This document shows positions 25,016 to 36,290 of a stretch of DNA of 64,000 bases, piece after piece. The notes under the pieces are model-generated. The model was not told where the DNA came from and made no database searches. It was given only the letters and a program-made list of their open reading frames with translations. Position 1 is the first letter of the stretch. Every line of letters starts with the position of its first letter. The stretch is from Dallia pectoralis. Its lineage: Eukaryota; Chordata; Actinopteri; Esociformes; Umbridae. Position numbers and translations under genes: made by a program. The DNA lies in the NCBI GenBank assembly GCA_029465975.1, contig CM055758.1, positions 10,954,345 through 11,018,344 of the forward strand. The letters run 5' to 3'.

Positions 25016-25798
25016 TATTCTACACTCCAGGAAACATCTGTCTTCCTTTTTTCTTCCTTCCTAAGTTGATTATATGTGGATGTTGTTGGATGTATTAGGA
25101 TGCCAATAATTGAGTGGGATATTCTAAATCGATACGTTTTCAGTAATTGATATAGAGCACAAGGTTAGACTCGTGCATGAATACACAGTACATGGTACTC
25201 TTTTCGATGTAAGAATGTTTTACAAATTATGTAAATTCTGTGGTTGGTTGTGTCAAACGTGCACATAGGTTCTGAGGGTGGAGGCAAGAGAAAGTAAAGA
25301 AGGAAGTGAGTTCAGTTGGTGAGGAGAGGAGTGTTTTAGAACGAGATAAATCCATGCATTTGTTGGTGGCAGACAAGTATGTCTGTAAATGCTTCTTTGT
25401 CCATCAATATTACTAATTCATCAAGAACAAAACTCAGGACCTTAGTACATTTATCCTAGTCTGCAACGAGAAAAACACACACCTTTAGAAAATGCCTAAA
25501 AGGGGAAAACAAATCAATAATGAAAGGAGAGAAATGTCCCTTGAGGACCAAACTCCAGCTTGAAAGAGCAGAATTAGTTTACCCAAACATTTCCTTTCCA
25601 ATCACTCTTCATCCATTGTGAGATTGCTCAGGGATCTGTAAAGACCAAAGGCTAAAAAATAAGACCCCGCTAGATTATTCTATAGTAATGGCTTAAACAT
25701 GGAAATACCATTTATAAAATACTTCAGTGCTGAATCGCGATAAATCCAAATAAGATTCCAAGCAGGATTCATCACTTACAATGCAAAAATGTATAGAC
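25016..25798. other. Intergenic, no gene seen
   Basis: A+T-rich unique sequence without recognisable elements. Confidence 0.5.
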
Positions 25799-25950
25799 TG
25801 TATCACGAATGGGTGAGCTGTGTTGTCACAGGGTGGTTAGGGGAGAGCACGTCTGCGTATCATGTTGATTAGGAGCATAGCTGTTTTGGGTTTAGCTAAG
25901 CACCGGGCATAGGTTAGTTAATCAATGGTGAGTTAGTTAGTTTATTTTGG
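25799..25950 (+). mobile_element. LTR family Y, copy 2 (5' fragment)
   Basis: Begins TATCACGAATGGGTGAGC and follows the family through the CACCGGGCAT block; homology ends near 25950, before the TATA region. Confidence 0.6.
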
Positions 25951-27639
25951 GTTAATTAAACACCACCTGAACGGGAATTCATGCTCTCCCTGGCTTTCTC
26001 CTGCACTACACCGGTGCAACTGTGATAGACTGTATTTAGTTATTCGATAATAACGCTCACCATCTTTACTAATATCATTATAGAGTATCTATGTATATAA
26101 GGCTATATAGTAAACATTGATGAATTCCAAACAACATCAGAGGCTTTATCAAATGTTTGTCACTACCGATCAAAAACATAATATGAATATGATTCCACAT
26201 AAATATAACACCCATATCAGTATATTTTCATAACGTTTTGAATTCATAGCTTCTGCTCAACCAAGTTAAAGATAAGTCTTTTATACGGTAACTTTCCCAA
26301 CTAACCAACAAAGTTATTTCGAGTTGGGTTGTTCTGCCTTCACACATCATCTGTGCAATAGTATCCAATCAGAGTTTCATTTGGGTGCCTTGGTGTCCAT
26401 GGGTCAATAAAAAAAAATGGTTAGATTTTTATTGTGAGCATTGGGTTTGTTTTGATTGACTGTGACAATTATTGTCAGTATGTCTGTTAATTGTGTGCAT
26501 CTGTCTTTAATTGTTATCGTATTTGTGAGCTGACGTTCCCAGGGCGCGCTTGCAAATGAGACCTCAGTCTCAATGTGTCTCCCTGGTTAAAGTAATAAAA
26601 GTTAAATTAATATACATAGATTAAATTAAAGAAATATATATTATAGCTTTTTAATTTGCATACCGGCAAGCATTTTAAATTAAGTTGAGGGATAGTTTTT
26701 TGTGTGTGTTGCTTATTACCAGAAAGTATCCACATACACAAACAAACGTCTCCGGGGAACCAGTTGAAGATTAGGCGAGGAGCTTTCTGCTATGCAGTTA
26801 TCAGTGTTTCCTTCCATTTGGGACGAGGGCAGGGATTACACGCATAAACTATTAGAATAAACTTAATTACTTGCGTGTGACGAGATAATGAAGCTTGTAT
26901 GAATGAACTAATTGGCCATCAAGCAAGTGGGCTAATCATGTACTGTATAGCAGTTGAAAAGGTCTGAAAGGTTATTTGCAGTTGGAAGAATCCACTTCTC
27001 TTCTGGTTTACTGGTCAGATGGGCTAAGCTAGCTATTAGAGATGAAGGTAGAGTGAGATGTTAGAGAGTAGTAGTGGGAGAGCATGTTTGAGTGTGCTTG
27101 AGAAAAACTTAAAACCAATTTTGCATAGAATCATAAATTGAGTTTATGTTGGTTCGTATGTGGTTGGTTTTAGAGAGTTGGACGGGCTAATGGTTCTTGC
27201 TTTCTTTCCATTTGCATGGAAGTGTGTGTACTGGGATTGGTCTAGTGGATGGGTGATTCAGTCATCCTAAGATCAAGCCAATATGATATCAATATGATAG
27301 CAATTGCATTTTAGCAAAAGTTTTATTGAACCTTTCAGGACGAAAATTCCTTGATGAATTACAGTTTCCCAAAACGGTTTAGAAGAACATATAAGATTAC
27401 AAAAACATATATGCTTCAAAAGCTGATTAAATGAAATGTGAAATGCGGGTATATGATACATACAGTACATAATAATACAGTTATATCATAGCTTAGCGAT
27501 GAGTCTCAAATTGGTGTAAAACATTGCCAAAACACTATGACCACTAACAGCTGAAGCGAATAACGATGATCATGTCCTAAGGGGCACGTCAATGTCTGGG
27601 TAGATTAGATAATAAGCAAACAATCTGTTCTTGTAGTCA
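25951..27639. other. Intergenic with a LINE tail; no gene seen
   Basis: Contains an L2-type 3' tail at about 26548-26625. The part 26860-26950 (AACTTAATTACTTG, ACTAATTGGCC) is CNE-like. No other feature. Confidence 0.4.
26548..26625 (+). mobile_element. L2-type LINE/SINE 3' tail
   Basis: GCAAATGAGACCTCAGTCTC, then CCTGGTTAAAGTAATAAAAG, the typical end of fish L2-clade LINEs and of SINEs that use them. No coding part remains. Confidence 0.55.
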
Positions 27640-28917
27640 ATGTGTTGGATGCATGAGAAACGGGCAGGAGTAAAGAGACCTGAGCGTCATTGACTATGTC
27701 CACATTGTAATGGCCCGATGACTGGGACATTCTCTGAAACCGAAGGCTTGTGGGGGTGTTTGGCTCAGCAGTGGTGAGTGCCTACCGACAGTGTCTGAGG
27801 AGGAACAAACTACAAACCGGTGACAGAGTGTACGCGAATGTATTGAAGGCTATTCCGTCCGGTCCAAACCGACAGAAGGTCTACTGAGGCACAAGTCACA
27901 GAGAATGTTAACGATGGTTACGGGAGGAATGTGTCACAACACAGAGTGCATTGCACTTTGCTGCGTATGGGGCTGAGTAGGAATGTGTCATAACACACAA
28001 TGCATGGCACCATGCTGCGTATCGGGCTGAGTAGGTATGTGTCACAATACACAGTGCATGGCACCCTGCTGCGTATGGGGCTGAGCAGGAATGTGTCACA
28101 ACACACAGTGCATGGCACCCTGCTGCGTATGGGGCTGAGCAGGAATGTGTAACAACACACAGTGCATGGCACTCTGCTGCGTATGGGGCTGAGTAAGAAT
28201 GTGTCACAACACACAGTGCATGGCACCCTGCTGCGTATGGGGCTGAGCAGGAATGTGTCACAACACACAGTGCATGGCACCCTGCTGCGTATGGGGCTGA
28301 GTAGGAATGTGTCACAACACACAGTGCATGGCACCCTGCTGCGTATGGGGCTGAGTAGGAATGTGTCACAACACACAGTGTATGGCACCCTGCTGCGTAT
28401 GAGGCTGAGCAGGAATGTGTCACAACACACAGTGCATCGCACCCGGCTGCGTATGGGGCTGAGTAGGAATGTGTCACAACACACAGTGCATCACACCCTG
28501 CTGCGTGCGGAAAAGCAGGTCGTCTGGTAGGATGAGTCAAATGTTCTTATACGTCACAGGGATGGACATATACGTGCTCACCGTTTACCTGGGAATTGAT
28601 AGCACCAGGATGCACAGTGGGAAGATGACAAGCTGGTGGAGGGAGTGTGGTGCTCTGGGCAATGTTCAGCAATGCTGAAACACCCTGGGTCCAGGCATTC
28701 ACACGGATGTCAAAGTGACACCTAACTAAAAACATTTCTGCAGACCAGGTACACCCCTTCATGGCACTGGTATTCCCAGATGGGAGTGGCCTCTTTCAGC
28801 AGGATAATGTGCCCTGCCACACTGCACAGATTGTTCAGGAATAGTTTAAGGAACATGCTGACGAGTTTAAGGCGTTGCCCTGGCCTCCAAATTCCCCAGG
28901 TCTTATTCCGATGTTTT
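27640..28917 (+). pseudogene. Tc1-like transposase pseudogene with internal tandem array
   Basis: The order of family blocks is kept. An N-terminal region (about 27650-27920; GCTCAGCAGTGGTGAG, ACCGACAGAAGGTCTACTG) is followed by the second helix-turn-helix segment, amplified into the array at 27928-28507. Then come a DES block with an in-frame TAG just before it (about 28530), HRLPG, and QQDNVPCHTAQIVQE with the second catalytic aspartate (about 28795-28845). WPPNSPG follows, where the PDLNPIEHLW region should start. The gene breaks off in a T-run near 28917, removing the catalytic glutamate. Several stops and frameshifts are present. Related Tc1 enzymes of about 340 residues cut and paste at TA sites. 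The terminal repeats were not identified. Confidence 0.8.
27928..28507 (+). repeat. 54-bp minisatellite derived from the transposase DNA-binding domain
   Basis: 10.7 tandem copies of a 54-bp unit (AATGTGTCACAACACACAGT ... CTGCGTATGGGGCTGAG), each 18 codons in the transposase frame (NVSQHTVHGTLLRMGLSR). This is a normal single-copy part of the Tc1 paired-like domain. Two units carry stops (near 27990 and 28151). From 28162 the sense frame is open through seven units to 28530. Confidence 0.93.
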
Positions 28918-29300
28918 TTTTTTTGGAGTTAACCATCAGTGAGATTGCTGATAGTTTGTACTTCTGTGTGTCATCGGAGAAGTAATGTATGATGGTGTAT
29001 TATACCAGCGGATTTGAAATAGACTCTAACACTTACATGTTCGTTAAGGTCTTTTTTTCCCGGTGCTACCCCTACAAATGTGGTAGCCTGTTGTGGAGAG
29101 CTAGTCGTTAATTTGAACAGTGCGAGACTTGAGAGGGTTGCTAATGAAGACTTGTTTGGCAGGCATTCACAAATGTTTCTAGGCCCGGGGGAAAAGGAGA
29201 GGTCGAGATAAGGCAATTGCTAATGCAAACGGTGGATACAATCAGCAACCAGTGTCCAATGGCTCGTCTGTTCCAGAATACTGTAGTGGCAGTGGCGGCC
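28918..29300. other. Intergenic, no gene seen
   Basis: Starts with a short T-run that ends the Tc1 pseudogene; the rest is unique sequence. Confidence 0.5.
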
Positions 29301-29399
29301 TCCCAATCACAGGCCCCCCAAGTCACAGGCCCCCAAGTCACAGGCCCCCCAAGTCACAGGCCCCCAAGTCACAGGCCCCCCAATTCACAGGCCCCCTAA
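29301..29399 (+). repeat. Minisatellite of 14- to 16-bp units, about 7 copies
   Basis: CAAGTCACAGGCCCCC units with variation in C-run length. Confidence 0.9.
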
Positions 29400-30960
29400 A
29401 GTCATGGCACCGCCATTGCCTCATCCTGATCTGTCTGTCATTAAGACTGACGGCCATGCGTGCCTTTATATTTATATTATCAGAAACCCCAGATTTAACA
29501 GTAATGGTCATCATCCTTGATTTACAAAATGGTATGTGCTAATTGTATCAGATTGCTTTGGTCACTTGTAGCGAGGCAATTATGCTTCCATAATATAATT
29601 AGGATGCAAATATCTCCCTCCTGTGCGGTTTAATCTCCACAACATGTAGGTTCACATTAACCAAGTTATCTACAACTCTTTGGGCAAATTTTTTTGGCTC
29701 AGCAGGAGACAAAAAATTGATGACAGGGCTTTTTGTAGTGAGTCCTGGCAGCTATGGAACACAATTTCAGACATTATTTCAGCTGCAGAATCTCTCTACT
29801 AATGTAAGGCTTCCTATAGCAATGGATAAGCTTCCTGTACCTCATTTTTTTACTAGACTTTTGTGAAAAGCACTCGATTTCTCTTTGGTTTGAAGTTTTG
29901 GATTCAACACTGCGCTCCAAAATGCTTTGGTTTTCCCTCACAATGCCTCACACACGATCAAGTCATCCAGTTTCCAGAGGCAGACAATCACGCTGAAAAC
30001 ATCACTGAATCTCCCTTATTGGTGACTGTGGGGAAGTTGTCAATTTATGTTAATTCTGTAAGCATATAAAAAGGTGTACTAAAAGCTCAAATTTGTTCTG
30101 ATTTGTCCAGGATCCCAATGATTGTGGCATCTTCAGGTGTGTTTTGGAATATTACAGTCAGACTTTCTTACATCTCTCAGCAGTGGGTTTGCTACTATAC
30201 AAGCTACTTTGACTGTTTTGGTGATCTACTTTTATTGTTTTGGCAAACTGCTTTAACGTATTTGGGGATCTGATTTCACAGATTTTTGTGTCTGAAGTCA
30301 GCTAGAATATATATGTACGGTATGTGAAACCATTATAACAATTCTCTGCAATTTTCCTCAAGGATTACCTAGTATCCACATCCAGGGAGGTTTGCCTCAG
30401 TAGCATGGGCCTTTATCTTCTTCATAACATGTATAATGGAAACAGGAAAATCAAGGTTTGGGGAGACGGACATGTCATTGCTAGGCTGTAGATTGTTATC
30501 GCTAGGCTGACATCTTGTATCTGTCGTATTGCAGGACACAATGACACAACAATGGGGAATGAGCCTTTATATCTATTTCCATTACAGGCTAGTAGAATTC
30601 AAAATGTAAATACAATCACATGCTTAATTATTTTAGTCTAGAAGGTGCTTTACCGTTGTAAATAATAGTATATTATGCTAGGTCAGGGCATTCTAACCAG
30701 CAGACTGTCACTGCTAGCACAGGTCTCTCTTTACACCTCTAGTTCTCCTTCAGGCTAATAACAGAAAACAATTGCACAGAATCAGTTGCTAAAACTGGTC
30801 CCACATATCTGCTGGGCAAGATGATATGGCCCCTATTGTCTCAGACTGTCAGACAGTGACAACATTATCTCATCTGCTCTTCAAATCTCTAATTGCCCCC
30901 CCCCTTTCAGTCATAGAACTTCTAGTAATCTCAGTTTCTATGTTAATCACCTAATTGTCC
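29400..30960. other. Intergenic; octamer-bearing stretch
   Basis: No gene seen. At 29604-29611 an exact POU octamer ATGCAAAT sits next to TAATATAATTAGG, in a stretch (29560-29680) that looks like a conserved non-coding element. Confidence 0.3.
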
Positions 30961-31155
30961 TGTCACCTCATCACACACACCTGGTGCCCATCCCCTCATT
31001 GCTGTGTCGCACTTCTGAGTACCCGTATATTTCTGTTTTATAGTTCGTTCAGTTAAATGTTTGCTGGTGAACTGTGCCTCAGTATTAAACACCACAAATG
31101 CTATTTTCCTGCGCCTGGCTTCCATTTCCTTCGGCACCCTCACCCAGTCGTGACA
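30961..31155 (+). mobile_element. LTR family X, copy 2 (195 bp)
   Basis: Starts TGTCAC and ends GTGACA, a perfect 6-bp inverted terminus, with a GTATATTTC box, ATTAAA near 31083 and the ACACCACAAATGCTATT block shared with 4656-4956. The flanks (TGTCC, CAACA) show no target duplication. Confidence 0.55.
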
Positions 31156-31668
31156 CAACAAGGTTGACTCTGACTGTTATGTGCCCATTACAAACTTGCC
31201 ATGAAAAAAAGTGACAATCAATAACCAGCTAACAGGTCTGAATCTGGCATCCCAGAGTGTTCTCATTTGGACTATTAAGGGCATTCAAGCTTCTCAATAG
31301 GCTCTACAACCTGGGCTTCTCAGAGGCTGTCTAGACTGTGTCTCAAATCGGAGGGTCTGCATCCCACACCTCGGGCAGTTTCTACGGGTGTCCGTCAAAG
31401 GTTCGATTCTTGGACTGACCCCATTCTCTGTTAACAGTACAGTCCACCTCTATGTGAGGAGACATCTTGCATTATACTTCTGTCACCGTTTGGATCGAGG
31501 AAGCACACAGACACAGTGCTGGTGTTAAAAATAACCAAACATAAGCGCAAAAAAAAACATGACTCTACAGCAAGTAGCCTGAACAATAAACCACACCACC
31601 ATGAGAGGGTGCCATCTCGACTCCCAAATTATAGCCAACGCAGTGCAGCTGCCTCCTAAAACTTGGTG
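31156..31668. other. Intergenic, no gene seen
   Basis: Unique sequence; nothing recognised. Confidence 0.5.
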
Positions 31669-31676
31669 CCTAGGTG

Positions 31677-32263
31677 TAGAGGTCTGCACGGGCTTTAAAC
31701 TGAAGCCCGAACCCGTACCCGCGATCATTTTACCCGACCCAACCCGACAGTTACATTTACATGTTAAGCCCGAACCCGACCCGAACCCGATGTCCACTCT
31801 GTTTCTTACATCAAAAAACATTTTTGCAATATGTTCTATTTAATGATTGCTTGAAACGGTAAACACATAACCTGTGTTGTGACTGAAATAGCACGCGAGA
31901 GCGGTAGCACATGCGCAAAACAGTTTTGTGATATAAATGATAAAATAAATAATATATATATATTTTGTTTTGAGAGAGAGAGCGAGAGAGAGCGCCTGTG
32001 TCTGTGTGTAGCCTATGGCATGCAGTGCACATTGCACATCTGCGCACGCACGTATTTTCTCTCGTCTCGCGTGCCGGTCACCACAACACACAGCAAACAG
32101 GCAAAGCACACTGTGACGGCACGCAAACTATATATAGCCTTTTTAGTTTTTCTTACTTACAAACCCGAACCCGAGGCTGTTCATTAAACATTAACCCGAA
32201 CCCGACCCGAAACCCGAACATTTTTCGGGACCCGTCGGGCTCGGGTCGGGTAGCAGACCTCTA
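31677..32263. mobile_element. Non-autonomous hAT element (587 bp) with 8-bp target duplication
   Basis: The ends TAGAGGTCTGC and GCAGACCTCTA are perfect inverted repeats. The flanks are CCTAGGTG at 31669-31676 and 32264-32271, an exact 8-bp duplication typical of hAT. The subterminal regions are rich in CCCGAACCCGACCC on one side and CGGGTCGGG on the other, so the ends can pair over a long range. No transposase is encoded. Confidence 0.88.
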
Positions 32264-32271
32264 CCTAGGTG

Positions 32272-33869
32272 TCATACCTGTCCAGACTACTTTCCACCCT
32301 ACAAAATAGCTTCTGGAAACATCCACCATGGCATTGCTGACCTCCAGCTACTCCTGAATGCATTATGTAAGTTTTGCTTGTTGTTCAATCTTATGGACAC
32401 CTGCAGTCTAAAGTTACATATTGAACTGGTTTGTTGTTACATTATAAAGCGTTGTTAACACATTCTGCCTGAGATGGATTGGTCGAAATAACCACGAAGT
32501 ACATTTAGTTGACATGGATGCAAAAAATATATATTACCTAGTTGGCCAAATGTGTAGATTTTAAATGTAGGAAAATAAGAAAACTAGTCAAAGTAACGAA
32601 CCTGAAGCAGCCAGCCCTCAAGCACAGCATTTACTGTGAAAATATACTGTATGCGTGTGTATGTAGCTAGATCCTTTTCTCTGTCACTGTGGGTGCATTA
32701 CAACATTCTCTGCCTTTTTTTTCTTGATTAGACTGCGGGTCAAACTGGCTGAGATTGCGGTCCAAACCACTCTGCTTTGATATGCCTTATTCAAAGCATC
32801 CATTCACAGTGCATTGTGAGCCTCTGACATATTGATTGAATTAGACAAAGAACCTCCATGAGGGGAAAAGGAGAAAATGCAATCATATTCCCATTAGAGT
32901 ACGGCATTGTGAGAGCACCACAGTCTGCCAGGTTTTTTTCTTTCTGGCTTTCCATTTTCAACATTAATTACTGTTCATTTCACTCGTTCCCTTTTTTTAT
33001 AATTTCAATTCTTTTACAGACACACTGTCAATTGCCCATCACACATTGGGTCAGCTGCACCCTTTCTCTCGCCCAATCAACTCTTCTAAAGTGTTCTTTG
33101 AATTAGACCCGAATAGACAATTGTATTCTTGAGCAAGCTAGACCATTTATTGATTATTAATAGTCCGTTTTAATTTAAAGTGGAAAGTCAAAATGTAAAT
33201 GTGTAGTTTTTTACAATTGCTACCAACCATTTCTCAATACTTAGAACACTGTTTCAAAACTCTTCACACAATTCTGCTAATCAAATTTCAGCTATGCACA
33301 GCAGTTCTCATCCAATATGCACTTAAACATCCAAAACACTTTATTCATTTCTCAAATCTACTCATTCTGCTATAACACCAGGAAAGGTTGTCACTCATAA
33401 AATAATTAGCAAAAAAAAAACACTATCATCAAGTATTGTGACAGCATTGCACAATGTTTTCTTCTCTAACATTTCTTTACAATACAAAATGAAACTGCTT
33501 TACAGTTTCGAATTCACTGCAGTATATGTTACAGGAAGTAATCAGACACGATGCAATATGCTTTACTGTGTTGTGTCATTTTTTGGCATTGAGTGATTCC
33601 AAAATAAAATGATTCTTACAGTTTTTTAAGCGCTAACATGCATTGGTCAAAAATAAAGTCTCATTGTGAAAACACTTTATACAGTCAGCAAAACAGAAGT
33701 GTATGTGCCCTAAACTGAGTTTTTAATTGTGACCACATTCTTCACATTGCATGAACTCTTCTCATTCACACTCCACCACTTGCAAAGCAACACATGTATT
33801 CAAATGCTAGCACACAGTATCCGAACCGTTTCAAAACCCATTCAAAACACAATGATGGCAAATGTCATC
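32272..33869. other. Intergenic; possibly old repeat from 33200
   Basis: No gene seen. From about 33205 to 33860 the A+T-rich sequence (TTCTCAATACTTAGAACACTG, CATCCAAAACAC) has the feel of an old dispersed DNA element, but I found no ends or coding remains. Confidence 0.3.
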
Positions 33870-33874
33870 CACAA

Positions 33875-34233
33875 TGTCACAAACAGAGTTTAGTGGAGAG
33901 GATAAGGGAACCAAATGCAGAGCGGGATATATATCGTTCTTTGGTATTTATTTAAATACAAAATGAAGATTCAATGGCTCGAACAGAAAACTGTACACTG
34001 TAATGAATTTAAATTGCGCTATGGAGCAACTTACTGAAACGTCAAAATAGTGGTATTCATAAACACTCACCTATAGCAGATCGTAACATGTAATAATGGC
34101 AAGCAAAGCAGTGACGCTAACGAGCCCCCTAAATGCCCTGGTGTGTGTAATCATAACAAACTAGCCATCCAATAAATAGCCGTGAAATAGCCGTCTGCAC
34201 CCCACTAACAGACCTACAGTGCCACCTGTGACA
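33875..34233 (-). mobile_element. Solo LTR (359 bp) with 5-bp target duplication, minus strand
   Basis: Bounded by TGTCAC and GTGACA (perfect 6-bp inverted termini) and flanked by CACAA at 33870-33874 and 34234-34238. Read on the minus strand it carries a TATTTATT box (near 34185) and an AAATAAATA signal (near 33950). It is a clean product of LTR-LTR recombination. Confidence 0.85.
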
Positions 34234-34238
34234 CACAA

Positions 34239-35026
34239 CTTCATAGTACTGTACAGTATTAAAGATTAGAGATTAAGTGATTACGCTATACATGCTGAAG
34301 AGATTTTTTGTAATAATTGAGGCATTTCCTGGAATGTAATGAATTTTTTTTGTTATGAATGTTTTTTTTTACAAGCAAATTACTACATGCAAAAAAATAG
34401 ACAAAATATAGGCAAATAAAGCAATTTGCAGCATTTCTGATGATTCATCTTATGTCATCTTGGACACATAGGAACACATCTTTTGGCTATCATTGGGTCA
34501 TCTGGTGGTCATAAACTGTCCACCTCCATGAGGAAAATATCTCTTCAATGGTGTTGAGGAATGGAGAGCAAGGTGGGAGGTAATGTGACAGCATCCTGCG
34601 ATGGACTGCAAACCACTCTGTGACCGAACGGGAGCGGTGAAATGCCATATTGCTTCATACAATAATAAACAATGTCCGATTTCACCTCACTGCGACCCTT
34701 TCCTCACCTGGCACTATCTTTTCATAAAGGTTATTTGGGAATTAAATAAGAGACTGTGTAATGGTTGCAAAGGTTGGCTATATGATCATTGACCGCCCCC
34801 TATGCGTTCTGGCATTAAAGACTGTTACATTTTTGATTATCGAATTGCATGTAAGAGCTGAAGAAGATCAATACTTCGCTACTATGCTAATAAATATGGT
34901 TTCCCCTGAATTTCCGGTTCCTTGATTTTATTCATGGGTCAAAAGTTCCATGAATTCCTAAGATGTCCCCCTTTGTATGGATAAGATTGAATTCAAAAGT
35001 CTAACCCCTGGGAGGTGTTTCGCTAC
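34239..35026. other. Intergenic, no gene seen
   Basis: A+T-rich unique sequence with short T-runs near 34345-34370. Confidence 0.5.
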
Positions 35027-35594
35027 AGTGGGTAGCTCAGTGGTAGAGCGCATGCTCTGTATGTATGATGTCCTGGGTTCCTATTGGAGGAGTTGGTATC
35101 TCAGTGGTAGATTGCATGCTCTGTATGTATGATGTCCTGGGTTCCTATTGGAGGAGTTGGTATCTCAGTGGTAGAGCGCATGCTCTGTATGTATGATGTC
35201 CTGGGTTCCTATTGGAGGAGTTGGTATCTCAGTGGTAGAGCGCATGCTCTGTATGTATGATGTCCTGGGTTCCTATTGGAGGAGTTGGTATCTCAGTGGT
35301 AGAGTGCATGTTCTGTATGTATGATGTCCTGGGTTCCTATTGGAGGAGTTGGTATTTCAGTGGTAGAGTGCATGCTCTGTTTGTATGATGTCCTGGGTTC
35401 CTATTGGAGGAGTTGGTGTCTCAGTGGTAGAGTACATGCTCTGTATGTATGATGTCCTGGGTTCCTATTGGAGGAGTTGGTATCTCAGTGGTAGAGTGCA
35501 TGCTCTGTGTGTATGATGTCCTGGGTTCCTATTGGAGGAGTTGGTATCTCAGTGGTAGAGTGCATGCTCTGTATGTATGATGTCCTGGGTTCAC
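35027..35594 (+). repeat. 64-bp tandem array of tRNA-like units, 9 copies
   Basis: Period exactly 64 bp (for example AGTTGG at 35091, 35155, 35219). Units differ at the A-box (GTAGAGCGC, GTAGATTGC, GTAGAGTGC, GTAGAGTAC) and at the former anticodon loop (CTCTGTATGTATG). The first unit keeps the most tRNA-like A box. Confidence 0.93.
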
Positions 35595-35675
35595 TCTCCA
35601 GCTTCTCCCCAGGTGGCTGTTGAAAATGATAATATGTTGTTAATTGGCCTATCTGGTTAAATGAAGGATAAATTT
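35027..35675 (+). mobile_element. SINE-like element with nine tandem tRNA-like heads
   Basis: Nine 64-bp units carry an A-box-like TAGCTCAGTGGTAGAGCGC and a B-box-like GTCCTGGGTTC, closest to tRNA-Ala. After the last unit the sequence passes into GTTGAAAATGATAATATG, GGCCTATCTGGTTAAATG and AAGGATAAA, an L2-type tail. A tRNA-like head plus a LINE tail is SINE structure; repetition of the head is the odd part. In each unit, twelve bases (CTATTGGAGGAG) replace the 3' acceptor half, so none can fold as a full tRNA. Confidence 0.75.
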
Positions 35676-36120
35676 GCTTGGCTCCAGTCAAGCGTTTGTT
35701 AGTTTTAGTTTGCACTTTGAAGATAATTTGCAATTGTCTCATGCTTTTACCAGATTGTACCACATTATCAGAAAATGAATGGATTTTACACGTACCTACA
35801 ACATGTCTGCTGTAAAGGAACTTTGTAAAAACTTTTGAATTGACAAAATTCAATTTAATTGATAGTTTATTTCTTGCACATGACTCGCCTGTTTCCACTT
35901 CAACACAAAATGCATTACTCATCTTTCCCTCATCATGTCCATGTGTCCAGAGTGGTTGTCTTACAAATTGTCTTTATACACGTTTAATTAATCCTGTCAT
36001 TCAAACTAGTAATACAGTGCCATTAACACCAAGTCATTAGTTGATACTCTTTTGGCCCGCTGACTAACCATTAAGCTGGACTAAAGCATTAATAACTTAT
36101 ACATTACTATAAGCTAATGA
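35676..36120. other. Intergenic, no gene seen
   Basis: Unique A+T-rich sequence. Confidence 0.5.
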
Positions 36121-36290
36121 TTATGTGTCCCCTTAAGTAATGTGATGAATTATCCTACCTCACCAATGAACTAACTAATGACCCATTCGTAGCTATAAAC
36201 AACTCAAATCTGATACGGCACCATTAGTTAATAATACTGTGTCCCCTTAAGTAAGGTGATGAATTATCCTACCTTACCAATGACCCATTG
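36121..36290 (+). repeat. 115-bp spaced duplication
   Basis: TGTGTCCCCTTAAGTAATGT with the following ATGAATTATCCTACC recurs 115 bp later with two or three changes; an old local duplication. Confidence 0.7.

Noticed and set aside
24474..25098. Several overlapping ORFs on both strands across the 22-bp array
   Set aside because: All frames are open because of the repeat; they cannot all be genes and none has non-repeat coding sequence of note.
27908..28540. 210- and 188-codon minus-strand ORFs over the 54-bp array
   Set aside because: Shadows of the Tc1 transposase repeat, whose sense strand is plus.
31684..32250. Telomere-like CCCGAACCC tracts
   Set aside because: Not TTAGGG; they are subterminal motifs of a hAT element with a clear 8-bp duplication.
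35027..35594. Cluster of nine tRNA-Ala genes
   Set aside because: Units have A- and B-box-like parts but lack the 3' acceptor and T-arm half and have a degraded anticodon region, so they cannot be functional tRNAs.
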